From: Macrotis lagotis
Taxonomy: Eukaryota; Chordata; Mammalia; Peramelemorphia; Peramelidae
Length of the DNA: 64,000 bases
Reading direction: 5' to 3'
NCBI RefSeq assembly: GCF_037893015.1
Contig: NC_133666.1
Span: 159,484,490 to 159,548,489, forward strand
Shown here piece after piece: positions 48,591 through 62,129 of the stretch. Numbering within the stretch: the first letter of the stretch is position 1; every line of letters starts with the position of its first letter. Made by a program: the position numbers and the translations under genes. The notes beneath the pieces were generated by a model. It searched no databases, had not been told where the DNA came from, and saw only the letters and a program-made list of their open reading frames with translations.

Positions 48591-49850
48591 AAGTTATCAA
48601 TAATATCTTGGTTGCCAAATCCAGTGGAATTTTCTCAATTCTACCTCTCCTTGGACTTTGGTATTGTTGATTAGACTCTCCTCCCTGATACATTTTTCCC
48701 CCAATTTCATGACTCTCTTCCTACCTATGTGACTGCTACTTTTTTTGTCTCCTTGATGGATCCTCTAATTATAAGTTTCTCTCAAGGTTCTGTCCTTGGC
48801 TTTGTTCTCTTCTCCTTTCACTAAATGATTTCATAAACTCCTATGAATTTAGTTGCTTTTGATTCACAAGTTCAACTTTCATGCCCATTATCTTTCTACT
48901 TAATTCTAATATCACATCTACAGTTGTCTTGAAGTGGATTTAAATTCTTTGAATTCACTATGTCTAAAATGGATTTATTATCCCCCCCCCCCAATCCCTC
49001 CTCTCCTCTACCTTACCTATTACTGTAGAAGGCAATACCATCCTCTTAGTTTCTCAGGCTTACAACCTGGGAATTATCTTGGTCTCCTCCCTATCATTCT
49101 CTCTCATCTTTTTTAAGACTTGTCATTTTTCCTTTGCAACCTCTCTAATAAGCTACTTTCTTCCCTCTGACATTGCTACCATGATAGTGTAGGCTGTCAT
49201 AACCTCATGCTTGAATTATCATTATAGTCTCTAGGTGGGTGGGATAGTCTGCCTCAGATGTCTTCCAAATATAAGTCATCCTCCATTCATTCACTGAAGT
49301 AATTTTCTTAAAGTTTGTGTATAACCACATTATTTGTTTACTCAATAAACTTTATTGGCTTCCTATTGCTTCAAGGACAAAATATAAATTCCTATTAGGC
49401 ATTTGCAGTCCTTCATAACCTAGTTCCCTCCTAACTTTCTGGTCTTATACTTCACTCCTTTATATATATTCTTCATTCCATTTACACTGGCCTCTTAACT
49501 GTTCCATAAACTATCTCTTAATTCCAGGCATTTGCCTCCCCCTCACCCCAATTCCTGGAACACTCTTCCTTTCCCACTAGAACTGGTGACCTTGTGACTT
49601 CTTTGAATTCCCAAACAAAATTCCTCCTTCTTCAGGAAGCATTCCCCAATCCCTCTAAATTCAATACCTTCAATCTGTTAATTGTTTTCTGTTCATGTTT
49701 TATGTAATTTGTTTTGTTATGTATCTGTTTACATATTCTCTCCCTAGCAGAATGTAAATGTTTGAAGGAAAAGAGTTGTCTTTTGCCTTTAAAAAGATCC
49801 AGTCCTTAACACATTGTCATCTAAGAAATTGTCTCATTTAATCTAGTGTT
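48591..49850 (+). mobile_element. L2 LINE relic, plus strand
   Basis: The text follows the L2 ORF2 and 3' end order. It has caaggttctgtccttggc (the QGSVLGP-type reverse transcriptase motif, at about 48,783), ttattggcttcctattgctt, cctggaacactcttcctttc, ttctccttcttcaggaagc-like words, and agcagaatgtaaatg with the L2 3' tail. It is old and full of indels. A C-run lies at 48982-48992. Confidence 0.8.
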
Positions 49851-50334
49851 TGGTTGATTAAGAATTGTCTTTTTGTCTTTGCTAAAAGCTTAATATTTAT
49901 TCACTGACATAGATATATTCATGTCATTTGAATGCTAAAAGAATTTCACTGATTATTGTCTAGAGAGTAAAATTCAAACTCCTCATTTTCTATAATCTCC
50001 AATTTCATTCATTGCCCTTCCTTCTTGAACACCTTATAAAATTCACTTTATGAATCCTATGCTCCAGTTAACCATTCTACTCAACTCAGTCAACCATTCT
50101 GTCTCTTCACCTGACTCAAACATTTTTTCCCTTCACGCTTTACCTCATATTTTTTTATTCAAAATACCTTCCATCTCCTCTTCACCTATTATGCTTCTAG
50201 GATGATTTGCTATATTCAAATATTCCACTTCTCTGAAATAATATTATGAATAATTAGGTAAATAAGGACTTCCTCATATTTCTTAAAATAATTCTTTGCA
50301 ACTATGATAAAATTCTAATTGAGAATATTGTTAT
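49851..50334. other. Non-coding stretch
   Basis: Pyrimidine-rich text, possibly more L2-type sequence (ctcatttt, taatctccaatttcattcat). Nothing firm. Confidence 0.45.
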
Positions 50335-51126
50335 TTTTGAAAGATTTTATTTATTTCGAGTTTTATAATTTTCCCCCTGTTCTTGCTTCCCTCACTCCAC
50401 ACCCCAAAGGCCTTATGTTAGTCCTTACATTGCTTCCATGCTATACATTGATCTCAGTTGAATGGGATAGAGGAGTAATCATATCCTTAAGGAAGAAAAA
50501 TAAAGTATAAGAGATAGGAAAATTACATAATAATATAATGTGTTTTTTTTCCAAATTGAAGGTAATAGGTTTTTATCTTTGTTAAAACTCCACAATTCTT
50601 TCTCTGGATATAGATGGTATTCTCCATTGCAGATAGCCCAAAATTGTCCCTGATTGTTTTACTGAAGGAATGAGCAAGTCCATCAAGTTGGCTTATCACC
50701 CCCATGTTGCTGTTAGGGTGTACAGTATTTTTCTGGTTTTGCTCATCTCACTCAACATCAGTTCATGCAAATTCCTCCAGGCTTCCCTGAATTCCCATCT
50801 ATCCTGGTTTCTAATAGAACAATAGTGTTCCATGACATGTATATACCACTGCTTTTTAATCCATTAGTCAATTGAAGGACATTCACTTAATTCCAATTCA
50901 TTGCCACCTCAAACAGGGCTGCTGTGAATATTTTTGAACAAGTGATGTTTTTACCCTTTTTCATAATCACTTCAGGTTATATAACTTGCAGGGGTATTGA
51001 TGGATCAAAGGGCATGCACATTTTTGTTGCCCTTTGGGCATAATTCTAAATTGCTCTCCAGAAAGGTTGGATGAGTACACATCTTTACCAATAATGTATT
51101 AGTGTTCCAGATTCCCCATATCCCTT

Positions 51127-51390
51127 TCAACATTGATCATTGTCCTTTCTGGTCATATGGCCCAGTCTGAGAGGGATGAGGTGGTATCTCATAGATGTTT
51201 TAATTTGCATTTCTCTAATAAGTAATGATTTAGAACAATTTTTCATATGACTATGGATTGCTTTGATTTCTTCAGCTGTAAATTGTCCTTGCATATACTT
51301 TGACCATTTGTCAATTGGGGAATGTCTTGTTTTTATGAAAATTTGACTCAATTCTATGTATATTTTAGAAATTGTTCCTTTGTCAGACAT
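51127..51390 (-). pseudogene. L1 ORF2p C-terminal segment after the deletion
   Basis: Minus-strand open frame that begins at the deletion junction (MSDKGTISKIYIELSQIFIK) and continues KWSKYMQGQFTAEEIKAIHS. This matches the L1 ORF2 C-terminal region, also seen on the plus strand near 25.0-25.2 kb. The Met is an internal codon, not a true start. Confidence 0.88.
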
Positions 51391-52644
51391 ACTCTGCTAT
51401 TTGCTTACCTTTTAAAGGAGAATTCATGCCATTCATATTCAAAGTTTTAGTTACTCTTTATTGCCCTCCATGATATCTTCCTTTTGTTTGTATTTCCCCC
51501 TTTTTTCCATTTATCCTTATTCCCCAGTGTTTTGTTTCTGAATTCCACCCCTACAGTGTGTTTGCCATCCTATATCAAACTCCTCCCTTTCTTTCCCCTT
51601 TCCCTTTTCCCCTTCTTCCTTTCATTCTGTTCCTATTTTTCTCCCCCCTCCCTGTCCCCCCTCCCTTTCCCCCTTTTAATACTTGAAAAATAAGATAAGT
51701 TTCTTAACTTAATTGAGTGTGTACACTTCAAGCCAAGTCTGATGAGATGAAGATACAGGTTGTTGTCACCTCCTCCCTTCTTCCCCTCTATTATAATAGG
51801 TCTTTTGTACCTCTTGATGTAATGAGATTTACCCCATTCAATCTCCTTCATCCTCCCATCTCCTTAATGTCCCCCTTTTGAAGGAGGTATTGTGTTTAAA
51901 TCATTCTGAGTCACAGAAAAGTTATGATTGTCTATTACATCTGCCTAAGTGTATTCTCTCTAATAGAATTTCTAACAGAATTTCAATTCTGAAGAGATAG
52001 AAGAATGTATATTAGTCAGTTTCATCTTATTGGATAGCAATATTTCCTTTACCGTTTTTTCTTTTTTTACCTTTTCATGTGTCTCTTGAGCCTCCTGTTT
52101 GATGTCCAAATTTTCTAATTAGCTCAGGATATGTTGGAAGTCTCCCATTTTATCTTTTACCCTGGAAGAGAAGAGCCAGCTTAGCAAGATAGTGAATTCT
52201 TGGCTGCATTTAAAGCTCCCTTGCTCATCAGAATATCTCCTTCCAGGCCCTTCCATCCCTTAATGTTTATGGTATTTAAATTTTTTTCTATCTCATTTCT
52301 TGCAGGATTTTCTCTTTTATCTGACAGTTCTGGAATTTGGCATCAACATTCCTTGGTGTTTTCATTTTACTATCTCTTTCTGGAGGGGATTGATGCATTC
52401 TTTCAATAGCTATTTTACAGGTTGGTTCCATGATATCAGGGCAGTTTTTGTTCATTAAATCCTGTAATATTAAGTCCAGGTTTTATTCTCTTCAATATTT
52501 TCAGGAAGGCCTATAATTCTCAGCTTGTCCCTTTGTGATCTGTTCTCAAGGTCAGTGGTTTTGCTGGTGAAGTATTTTACATTTTCTTCAACTTTTTGGT
52601 CTTTTATTGTCTTTTTTTAAACAGAATCTTGTCTAATAAAGTCA

Positions 52645-52983
52645 TTAGTTTCCACCAATTCCATTCATTTTTTTTAAAGAAGAATTTTTTTCATTTACCT
52701 TTTGCAGCTCCTTTTCCAGTTGGTCAATTCTATTTTTGAAGGAGTTTTCCATTTGCTCAAGTGTAGTTTTGAGGGAATCATTTTCTTTTTGCAATTGCCC
52801 AGTTGAAGATATGAGAGAGTTATTCTTATTTTGTATTTGTCTAATTTTATTTTCTGAGAATTTGTTTTGTTGTTGCAAGGTATTAATTTTCTCTTGAGTT
52901 TTTTTCCTCAATTTTTCAAATTGATTTTTATACTCCTTCCTGATTTCTTCAATGAAGTCTTTCTGGGCTGGAGCCCAATTCAT
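52645..52983 (-). pseudogene. L1 ORF1p N-terminal and coiled-coil part
   Basis: Open frame of 112 codons. It starts MNWAPAQKDFIEEIRKEYKN, goes through coiled-coil heptads (INTLQQQNKFSENKIRQIQN, LEQMENSFKNRIDQLEKELQ) and ends NSSLKKMNGIGGN at a TGA. The 112 residues are only the first part of ORF1p. The RNA-recognition part continues in another frame downstream. Confidence 0.9.
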
Positions 52984-53775
52984 ATTCTCTTCAGTAGCAC
53001 TAGATATCTCTGTGTTAGAATCTATTTCTTGTAATTATTTCTCCATGGCACCCCTTTTCACTGGCTTTTCTTCATCTTTCTAGGATCTTGCATTTGGTGG
53101 GCCTAGGGTTTGCTGGGGAAGTCTCAGAGGTTTGGTTTTGAAGATCCTAGAGGCTTTGGTCACTTGGCTTAGTAATTCCAAGGGCCAGCCAGGAGGAATC
53201 TCTGGTTCCTCTCTCTGGAGTGTTTGAGGCCCTCAACAGCAGGTTCTGAGTTGACATTGAATAATGTATTGAGCCCTGGGGGAGGGAGTTAATCTCTTTC
53301 TCTTGAGTGAATTCTGTTGCCCACACCTGAGCCTGGGGGGGGGGGGGGTGGGGGGTTGTTTATTGTTTGTTCTGGGCAAAGAGTTCCACTGAAAGTATGG
53401 AGTTCAGGTCCAGGGCACAGTTAATTATTCTCTAGGCATGCTCTGAAACTCTGTGTTGGAATTCACCATCCCCTAGCTCCTCTCCCCTTGGCAAACCACC
53501 TTGCAAATAAAGTTGGATCTCATAGCTACCACTCACCAAAGTCTCTAAGACTGAGGTTAGCCCTCTACTGTCCCTGAACTGACCCTCTGTTTTTGTCTCC
53601 TAGTTTACCCACAGTCCTCTGAGACAGATCTTTTTGGTAGATGTTCTTCTTAGCTTCTTTTTTTGGATTTTGTTGATTGAATTTCTGTTAAGAGGTTTCT
53701 TTCATGTTAATTTTGAGGGGAAAGAGGAGCATTTAAAATAGTGCCTGTCTTCTCTCTGCCATCTTGGCTGCAAGT

Positions 53776-56729
53776 CAAGATGATTGTTTTAAAGTAATCT
53801 GTATTTATTTTGATACTCAAGTAAATTTTAAACTCAGGTATGCACACTAATGCTCTGGCTGTTTCGAGTCCTTTTATCATTAGAAGAAGAGTAGTCTTTT
53901 TATTGGCTATTGAGATAAATAGATACAAGCTTTATGTAAGGAAGGGATAGAGGTTTTGGCTTATCTGAACCATCTATGTTACTTCTTTGCAATCATCAAA
54001 ATTGCTGAAAGAGTTAATGAACAGAGCTTACATGACACTATTAATATAGTTTCTCTGTTAATTACTCAGTACTAAAAGTATAAAGTTAAATACTTAGATC
54101 CAAGGTGCCAGAACCATAGAATTAATGATCTTCACTTTTGAAGTACCTGTGAACCATAAAGTAGCATTGACTTAAAAGCATGATTGGACAGTGCTATGTA
54201 ACTGCACTGTCAAGTAACTTTTTCCTGGAATGCAGTAGGAGCCTTTAGACCATTATTTTTCTATGATTCAATTTATCATTTCAGGGTACTATGAACAGAG
54301 CTACCAAAATTTTATCTCTTCTGACTGTGCTTCCATGTAGGAAAACCTCAGCAGATCTATTAGACTGAAAGTTAGAATATGCACTATTCAGGAAAGGGTT
54401 CTGTCACATACAGTGAAACAATGTGAATCTTCAGTGAGCCAATTTGTCTGCTGGGATATTATAGATGTCTGTATTAAGTTAGATTGGATTTATTTGACAA
54501 TTTCACTTCTGATCTGGGAAAAGATCTAAGCAGTCATACATTCACTAGTTTCAACATTTCAAGGACTGAGAATATAATATTTATATAATTCTCCACATCT
54601 TAAATGACATTTTCAAAATTTTTTAGATGAGGACAAATAATCTGAAGAATTTAGAAAGAAAAAGATGGAAATCATTGCCTCTATAAAATATCTGAGTGGA
54701 CATTATATTAGCATGGAATCATAGAATAGATAGAATCAACATTTCTTCAGCTAAAGGTCAGCTGAATTTTGTTTATTGACAACACCTAGTACAATGCATA
54801 CAGCAAGTACCAAATAAAAGTTTGATGGTTGATTCATTGATTGTGTAGCTAAATGATTGTGCTCGGTGTGAATTAAATTGTGAATTATTTGAGGGCACAG
54901 ATTGTCTTTGCCTCCTTTAGTATCATTAGAGCTTAGTACAGTGTCTCTAACAGAGGTGCGTGGTTAAGGTTCTTGAAGACTTTGTGAAAAGAACAAGCTC
55001 CTACATAGCCTACAAATTTGAAAAGATGTCAAATGCAACCCCAGATATTGATTGTCTGTCTGCTACCCAGGAACTAGCCCAAATGTAATAGAAGTGACAC
55101 CTATTAAGGTTCCTGCCACATAAGGTTTACTAGTTTTTACCAAAAAACAGAGAAATCATTGCAGAGATTGAGAACTAAGACTTGTAGTAGATGGCTTTCG
55201 GCTCACTGAGGTACCAAAAAAATCAAACCTTCAAGATTTCCTCATTAGATGGTGTATGTAAATGACAAAGCATAATGTCCTAAGTAATACTAAGGCAAAT
55301 AAGTTACAATGAAGTAAATCAATATTTTAATCTTACTAAAAAAAATTTCCTTCATTATGCTCTTAAAAAAATTTCTTCTAAAATTTAATGGATTGGAAAC
55401 TATTTAATAATTAGATAGTTAAATGCCAATTAATCTATGATAGTCTTGTTTCATTTGAAATATTAAATGTGAATAATTAGATTGGATTGAGTGACTTGAG
55501 AAAGTTTCTGCATGAGAGAGAATCCTGACAGAGGAAAAAAATTAAGTTATTGCCTGTGTTTTCAAAAGACATTGTCTTAGAATGAGACAATAAAAATATG
55601 AGTTAAATAACAACAATTGCTAGTTAATAATCCTGTAAACTGCTTCCTGTTCTGATATCAGCTACATAATATAGTAATACTTACGACTTTTACAATTTTT
55701 TCCTCCATTTATAATCATGGGAAATCTTTTTAACATGTATTTTGTTTGAAGTAAAAATATACCTTCCCCACTTCAAATTATATTATATTATAAGGTCTTT
55801 ATATATTACCTTTTGGGAGACCATATACATGAGTATTTTGAGTATTTTTCTCTACTGGATCCCAGGACTGAGGATATAATGAGTCAAAGAGTACAGGAAA
55901 AGAAATTACTTGAATGAGATACTCCAGAAATGTATTTGTGGGTTCAGAGTAAATGGACCCCTTAGTGGGAAAGTAGCTTAACCTCCCATCCCAGACCAAG
56001 AAGTCATTTCATTTGTTAGAGTTGTGCAGGAAATAATCCACGAAATATTATAAATACTGTATGCATTCCTAAAGTAATGGTTGCTAGTCAAACAATCCAT
56101 AGTTTTCTGATCCTTTATCACAAATGATGCAATATGATATAAAATTCCTTTCAAATTTTCCATGACTTTCAATCTAGGAATCTGCTCATTTTGTTTTGGC
56201 AAACACCACACTCAAAACATTTCTTTCTTCTTTTAAATAATTCAACTAAAATTGAAATGAAAATAAAAAAAATTATTAGTGGCTCTGTTTTCGAAAGGGG
56301 AAATAAACTTCAAGAAAATGGGTCAATATCTGCACTCTCCAATCACTAAGTGAGATTTTTAATTTGTTTTTAGCATACTCTAATGAAAAATATAGCATTT
56401 ATTTCTGACTTTATTTCCCTTCAGTCAAATTCACTCCATCATAATTTCCTTCACAGTTTATAAAATTTACTTAATTTAAGTAGATCTTCTTAGGTCTACT
56501 ACTTTTACCTTTCTTATTCTTTTTGGTTAAGATATATTCTTTGTTTTTATTTTTTTACAAATATTAATCTTATTATCCCAAAGGGAAGTAAGATTACTTT
56601 GGAGTAGAATTTTTAGTACATTTTCTGTGTTCTAATACTTTGTGAATTTACAAATAGATATCTAAGGTCATAGGCTTTATTGTTGACTAAAATCTTGGAT
56701 TTTGTCTATGTGAATTTCTGGGCATTCAC
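53776..56729. other. AT-rich non-coding stretch
   Basis: No gene seen. L2-like 3' words occur near 54,780-54,950 (aacacctagtacaatgcata and gagggcacagattgtctttg). No exon or RNA gene that I can defend. Confidence 0.5.
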
Positions 56730-58150
56730 AGCTATGTTCCTCTTAAAAATTTTATTTATTTATTTCACCCATATGCACAAGTATACTTTTAAATTAAAAA
56801 ATTTCTTTCCACTTTCTCTTCCCACCTCCCTCCCCTCAGCTGCAAACAGTCTGGTTAGCATTGTACATACATATTTTTGATAGATATGCTTATAAATTAG
56901 TCATTTTTAGTATGAAGAATTAGGATAAAAGTAAAGAAATACAGAAGACATCATTTTTATAGAGTGTTCACCAAATTCTGAAGGACTGGATATTTATTGT
57001 TTTGTTTTGTTTTACTTTTCTTACTGTGGATGGGGATAACATCATCCCTAGCCAATATAATATGGTTGCCCTGGCTCTCTGGACTGCTGAGAGGAGCTGT
57101 TTCCATCAAGGTTGATCATCTAACAATGTTACTGTTAATGTGTAGATTGTTCTCTTGTTTTTGCTCCTTTAGCTGAGCATCAGATTCTATAACTCATTTG
57201 ATGCTTATCTAGAGTCGAATCATTTATGGTTTTTTATAGCACAGTAGTATTCCATAGTCTTCATGTACCATAGCTTGTTTAGCCATTTCGTAGTTGATTT
57301 GGCATCCCCTCAATTTCCAATTCGTTGCCACTATAAAAAGAGATGCTATGAATATATTGAAACATGTAGAACTTTTCCAATTTAATATAATTTATTCTGG
57401 CTATAGACCTAGAATTGGAATTGCTTGGTCAAAAGGCATGAATGGTTTCATTACTCTTTGGGCATAGTTCCACTTTTGCTCGCCAGAAAGGTTGGATCTG
57501 TTCACAACTCCAGTAGCAATGCATCAATGTCCCAATCCTCCCACAACCTCTCCAACATTGATTATTTTCCCTTTTTCTCATCTGGACGAATCTGATAAGT
57601 GTGAGGTGTTACCTCATCGCTATTTTAATTTGTATTTCTCTAATCAATAAGGATTTAGAGTATTTTTTCATATGGTTACATATAACTTTAATTTCTTCAT
57701 TTGAAAATGGTCTATTAATATCCTTTGACCATTTATCACTTGGGAAATGACATAACCTTATAAATTTGATGTAATTTTCTAAATATTTTAGAAATGAGAT
57801 ATTTTACAGAACTCCTAGCTGTGAGTATTATTTCCCAGCTTTCGGCTTTCCTTCTAATTTTGGCAGCATTGATTTTATTAGTGCAAAACATTTTTATGTA
57901 ATATAATCAAAATCGTTCATTTTGCTGTTTATAATGTACTGTAATTCTTGTTTGGGCATAAATCTGATAGATAATTTCTTGGTCTATTAATTTATATATG
58001 GTGTCATCCTTTATGTTTATATCTTTTATCCATTTTTGAATTTATTTAGTTATAGCACAGTTATATTTGTCCTTTATAGTAGCTACATCATATTATTCTT
58101 TACTTGGTGGATATAGGGAGATTATCTCTTCTTAAGTCCATTTCCTTCTT
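56730..58150 (-). mobile_element. Older L1 3' half, minus strand
   Basis: In reverse it shows ORF2 C-terminal text (plus-strand words gccatttcgtagttgatttg, ttgccactataaaaagag, ctctttgggcatagttcc, gatctgttcacaactcc) and a 3' UTR toward 56,740. It is more diverged than elements A-C. The upstream part reaches about 58,100 (ccatttttgaatttatttag). Confidence 0.8.
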
Positions 58151-59028
58151 TAGGTTTAAATTCTTTCTGTGGCAATATACCATAATTCCAATATCTTAAG
58201 ACATTGCCTCTGAATGCAAATTACAGCCTTATAAATCATCTCAGGTAGGTATTCATTTTCTAGTTCTGCTTTTATTTTCTGAAATCCTTGTCTTAGATCA
58301 CAAATAGTGAAGAAAATACCATCTATATTCCTTAGTATTTTTATACCCATGACTTCTTTGTTTTTAGAAATAACTTAATTGCTTTTCATTTGCATGTAAG
58401 TAAATCACCAGAATAGATACTGAAATAGTTCAATGAATCTACAGAAGTTCTTGAATAGATTTTGAGTGAACAAATTAATTATTTGGAAGTCCAAGGAAAA
58501 TAGTTGATAACTAAAGAATAAATAGAGATAAAATTATATTGCCAAAGAATTATCACTTATCTCTCAGAGATTAAATAAATTATTAGGTTAAGAAAAAGGT
58601 AAGACTTCTTGATACCCACATATCATAGAAATTAATTTAATTTTATATATTACATTTCTATAATTTGTAAGATAATTTTAGAGACACAGGATGAAAAATA
58701 TCTTTGTCCCTGTCCTGAAGTAACTTTAGACTAATAGCCTAATAGGCAAATAAAGTAAAACATGTACTCAAATACTCAATGAGGAAGAATGTAATGAATC
58801 GAAAGAGAAACAGATAAAGTTCTCTGAGAAATTTGGAAAGTTGTATTGTCACATCCTGAAGTTTCATTAAGAACAGATGTACAGTTGAACAAGAAAAGAT
58901 TATTGAATACAAAGAATAAATCTTCATCCAGAGATAATATGGAATCTAAACACACACCAAAGACTAGTGTCACTGTTTTAAATTTTTCAAAAGCTTTTTC
59001 TCTTTTGTTTGTTTTTGTTATCATTCTT
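58151..59028. other. Non-coding stretch
   Basis: No feature recognised. Confidence 0.5.
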
Positions 59029-59353
59029 CTTTCAGGACATTTCAAATATGGAAATACATGTAGCATGACTGTACATGCATAATCTATATCAGATCACTTA
59101 CCATCTTGAGTTTGAGGAAGGAAGGGAGTGAAGAAAAAAATATGAAATTCAAAAGCTTACAAAAATGAGTATTGAAGGGGCAGCTAGGTGGTGCAGTGGA
59201 TAGAGTACCAGTCCTGGATTCAGGAGGACATGAATTCAGATCTGGCTTCAGATACTTAATAATTACCTAGTTGAGTAGCCCCATTGCCTCACAAAAAGCA
59301 AAAAGAAAATGAGTATTGAAAACAATCTTCACATGTAACTGGAAAAATAAATA
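59029..59353 (+). repeat. HAL1/L1-type 3' end, plus strand, split by a SINE
   Basis: Words aaatatggaaatacatgtag, catgactgtacatgcataat and ttcacatgtaactggaaaaa recur in reverse at 59,858-60,036. They also resemble the HAL1-like 3' end at about 21,715. It is an L1-family 3' UTR end. Confidence 0.7.
59177..59305 (+). repeat. tRNA-derived SINE inside the 3' end repeat
   Basis: Plus-strand copy (ggggcagctaggtggtgcag) flanked by the 15-base repeat aaaatgagtattgaa at 59162-59176 and 59306-59320. The ggccttgggcaagccac part is missing. Confidence 0.96.
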
Positions 59354-59857
59354 CTTAATAGAAAAATAAAAGGAATCGTCCTGGTGGCAATTTGCCAATG
59401 AATATTAAAATAGAGTACTGGCAATTTTATTTATTAAATTTCTATAATTTGCAAGGCAATTTATTTTTGTGCTAAAGCCCTCCTCTAGTAGGTTGATATG
59501 ATAATAGTATTGTTCAAGATTATTTGAGTATGAGCAACAGAAGAGAATTGCCTATGACTTGGTGATTATGAGGCATTGATTTTTCTTGATTTCATATGAT
59601 TGTTCTACTGTTAATAGGAACAGCAGTATCTTATACAATACAGACTGTAGACTGTAAGAAAATACCTATCTGCATCCAATCCTACTGTATTTATATTGAG
59701 AGGTATATCACTTACATCACAGGAAGGATTAGATTTTATTTTAAAATTCTCCACTAAATTACCATTAAAATTCTAAAGCTTTGCCTTAATTAATTGAATT
59801 TATTTTAATGTTCATTGGCAAATTACCTCCAAGCTGATTTCTTTTTTTCTTTTTTAT

Positions 59858-60036
59858 TATTTTGTTATATTTTCCAGTTATATGTGAAGATTATTTTCAA
59901 CATTCATTTTTGTAAGTTTTTGAATTCCATATTTTTCTCCTTCCCTCCCCAACCACAAGATGGCAAGTGGTCTATTATAGATTATGCATGTACAGTCATG
60001 TTACATGTATTTCCATATTAGATATTCTGTGAAAGA
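59858..60036 (-). repeat. HAL1/L1-type 3' end, minus strand
   Basis: Reverse complement of the 59,029-59,353 repeat without its SINE. Shared words include atggaaatacatgta, catgactgtacatgcataat and acttacaaaaatga. Confidence 0.72.
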
Positions 60037-62129
60037 AAAATCAGAATAGTAAGAAAAAAAAACTTGAGAATAAAGTTTTTTAAAACAAATTTAAAATGGA
60101 AACTAGTCTTTGGAATGCTTTTAGATTATTATTATTAATTTTACATAATTGAATTATCTTAAAATGTACCAATTCAAATCAACAACATTTTGTTTCCTAT
60201 GCTGTGTAAAGACTGACTGATAGTATTGAAAATTGACTTATCTGTATACAGAACAGGTTCTGTTAGCACTGGCACAACTTTTTCCTAGCTTCCCTAGAAC
60301 AATGGGATCTCTAATGGCAATGATTTCCTGTAATTTTTCTCTAATGATGTCATCACTTGAATGTCACTAGGGAATATAATGTTAATGGCACAAATACCTG
60401 TCCAGTGGGATATTAAATAGATCTTCTTAGGGTGCCCAGAATAAATTTTATTTTCTTGTCCCTAGAATAATCAAAGTAATAAATGTCATAGAAGAAACAT
60501 GATCTTTCTACTTTTACATTTGTCCAACAGTTTTATAGAGTTCTCAACTAAGTGTGACTAATGAAAGCGGAAGAAAAAAATCAGAAAGTCACTGTGAACT
60601 TTATGTAAAATGTGACCTTTATTAGGCATAGACATTTTCCAATTTCTTATAATTTGTCTGTGCTCTCTGTAACTTAGATATCGTGGTTCTGAAAGGGGAA
60701 AAATGAACTGCATGGGTGAAAGAGAATGTATGGGAATAAGGAAAGAAAAAGTAATTTGAGAATAATGTGCATCATGATTGATAGACTCATCTGACATTGT
60801 CCAGCATTGTTAGGTAAATTGGAGCTTCACAGAATAGTTTCATTTTGTTTGGGTTGTAGCAATTAAAGCAACATTTACCCAGTTTTAAAGATCCTCATAG
60901 AAACCCTGAAGAAGTTTGTTTCAATGAAGCAATATATAATCATTAAGTGCCTACTGTGAGGAGGGCTTTTTACTAGACTTTTGTTGGTATTTTTTTTAGT
61001 CTTAAAACTATCACCTGAAAGAATGTTTCACCTGGTAGAGAGCATACTGCTATGGGCAAGAGGGAATCCTTAAAAGCAAGGGCAATTGAAATCCTCAAAT
61101 ATGAGAAAACAGGAACTCAGAAAGGATTTTCATGGCAAATGATGGAAAAAATCATTATGAGATGATATGGGGAAGTAAAGAACTGCATAATGGAGCATGG
61201 GATATTTCCAACAAAGCACAATAGTTTGATCTTTTTATCTCCTGTAGGAATTGATATTTTTAAGAGTGAAGCACAGCAGAAAAAGTGGTGCAAAAGAAAA
61301 ATTATGTAAGACAACAGCTCAGAAACAATTTGATGGAGAAAACAAAATATGTATTTGGAATTTTTAATTCTGTGACAAATATAGAGACTGAAAAATGACT
61401 AAGTATAAGGTACATGAATCTAAGAGTAAAAGTATCCCTTTTAGAAAAAAACAGAAAAAATAAAAATCGAGAAAATGAAATGAAGGGGAGGAAGAGAGGT
61501 AAATTTACTTAACTGAGAAGAACTGAAGGGAAACTGGATTTTAAAGATGTATGAAATCTTATGAATGTCTTTAAAAAAAACATTCAAAATATCAAGTGAT
61601 TTTCATTTGTTTGCTTGTTTTTTTAAACCATGGATACAAGCATGATTTGTTAGGAAAGCAATATGCATAACTATTCACATCTGATATATCATAAAAAGAA
61701 TCAATATCAAATTCAAAGAAAGCATCATGTATGATAGGATTATACTTAAAGTCTCCCCGATAAATTACAAAGTCAGTCAAGGTCATATCAAGCAAACTCC
61801 AGGCTCTTCTCCAATTAGTTCTCAAATTGATCTTTCTGAAGTGCAGGTCTAACCATGTCGTCTTTATATTTAATAGGACAAACCAGGTTGAAGGCAACTG
61901 ACATTTCTCAAACCATTTGTGTTCACCTCAAGTCTGTGAAGACTTTTTCTTGCAGAATGGGAAAATGAGAAAAAAATTTATTCCAATAGCAATGGCAGTA
62001 GCTAAAGGATATGCTGTGAGTGCTTAGAGCTTGGTTAGACACTAAAGACCCCAAGGTCATACACTGCATACTGGGTCATTGCTAATTGTTTTAACTTTTA
62101 TCTTGCCACTCTACTTCAATAACTCTGGA
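60037..62129. other. AT-rich non-coding stretch
   Basis: No gene seen. The ORFs at 60.6, 61.1 and 61.6 kb on the minus strand have no recognisable domain. Text near 61,740-61,870 (aaggtcatatcaagcaaactcc) may be an L2-type scrap. Confidence 0.45.

Larger units (their letters stand above)
50335..53775 (-). mobile_element. L1 element C: both ends kept, ORF2 internally deleted
   Basis: The 5' end is at about 53,775 (agccaagatggcagagagaag). The 5' UTR runs to about 52,990, with a G/C-run at 53335-53355. ORF1 coiled coil lies at 52983-52645, the ORF1 C-terminal part at about 52,400-52,080, inter-ORF to about 51,480, and the first codons of ORF2 end at about 51,390. The text then jumps to the ORF2 C-terminal region (atgtctgacaaaggaac), continues to about 50,830, and goes through 3' UTR to the tail ctcgaaataaataaaatctt. 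Most of the endonuclease and all of the reverse transcriptase are gone. Confidence 0.93.

Noticed and set aside
51370..51400. Splicing as the origin of the L1 C deletion
   Set aside because: The observed join keeps agt from both sides, and no placement gives an intron that starts with GT and ends with AG.
61592..61897. 101-codon minus-strand ORF
   Set aside because: It lies in AT-rich DNA with no recognisable domain. A chance ORF of this length is expected in 64 kb.
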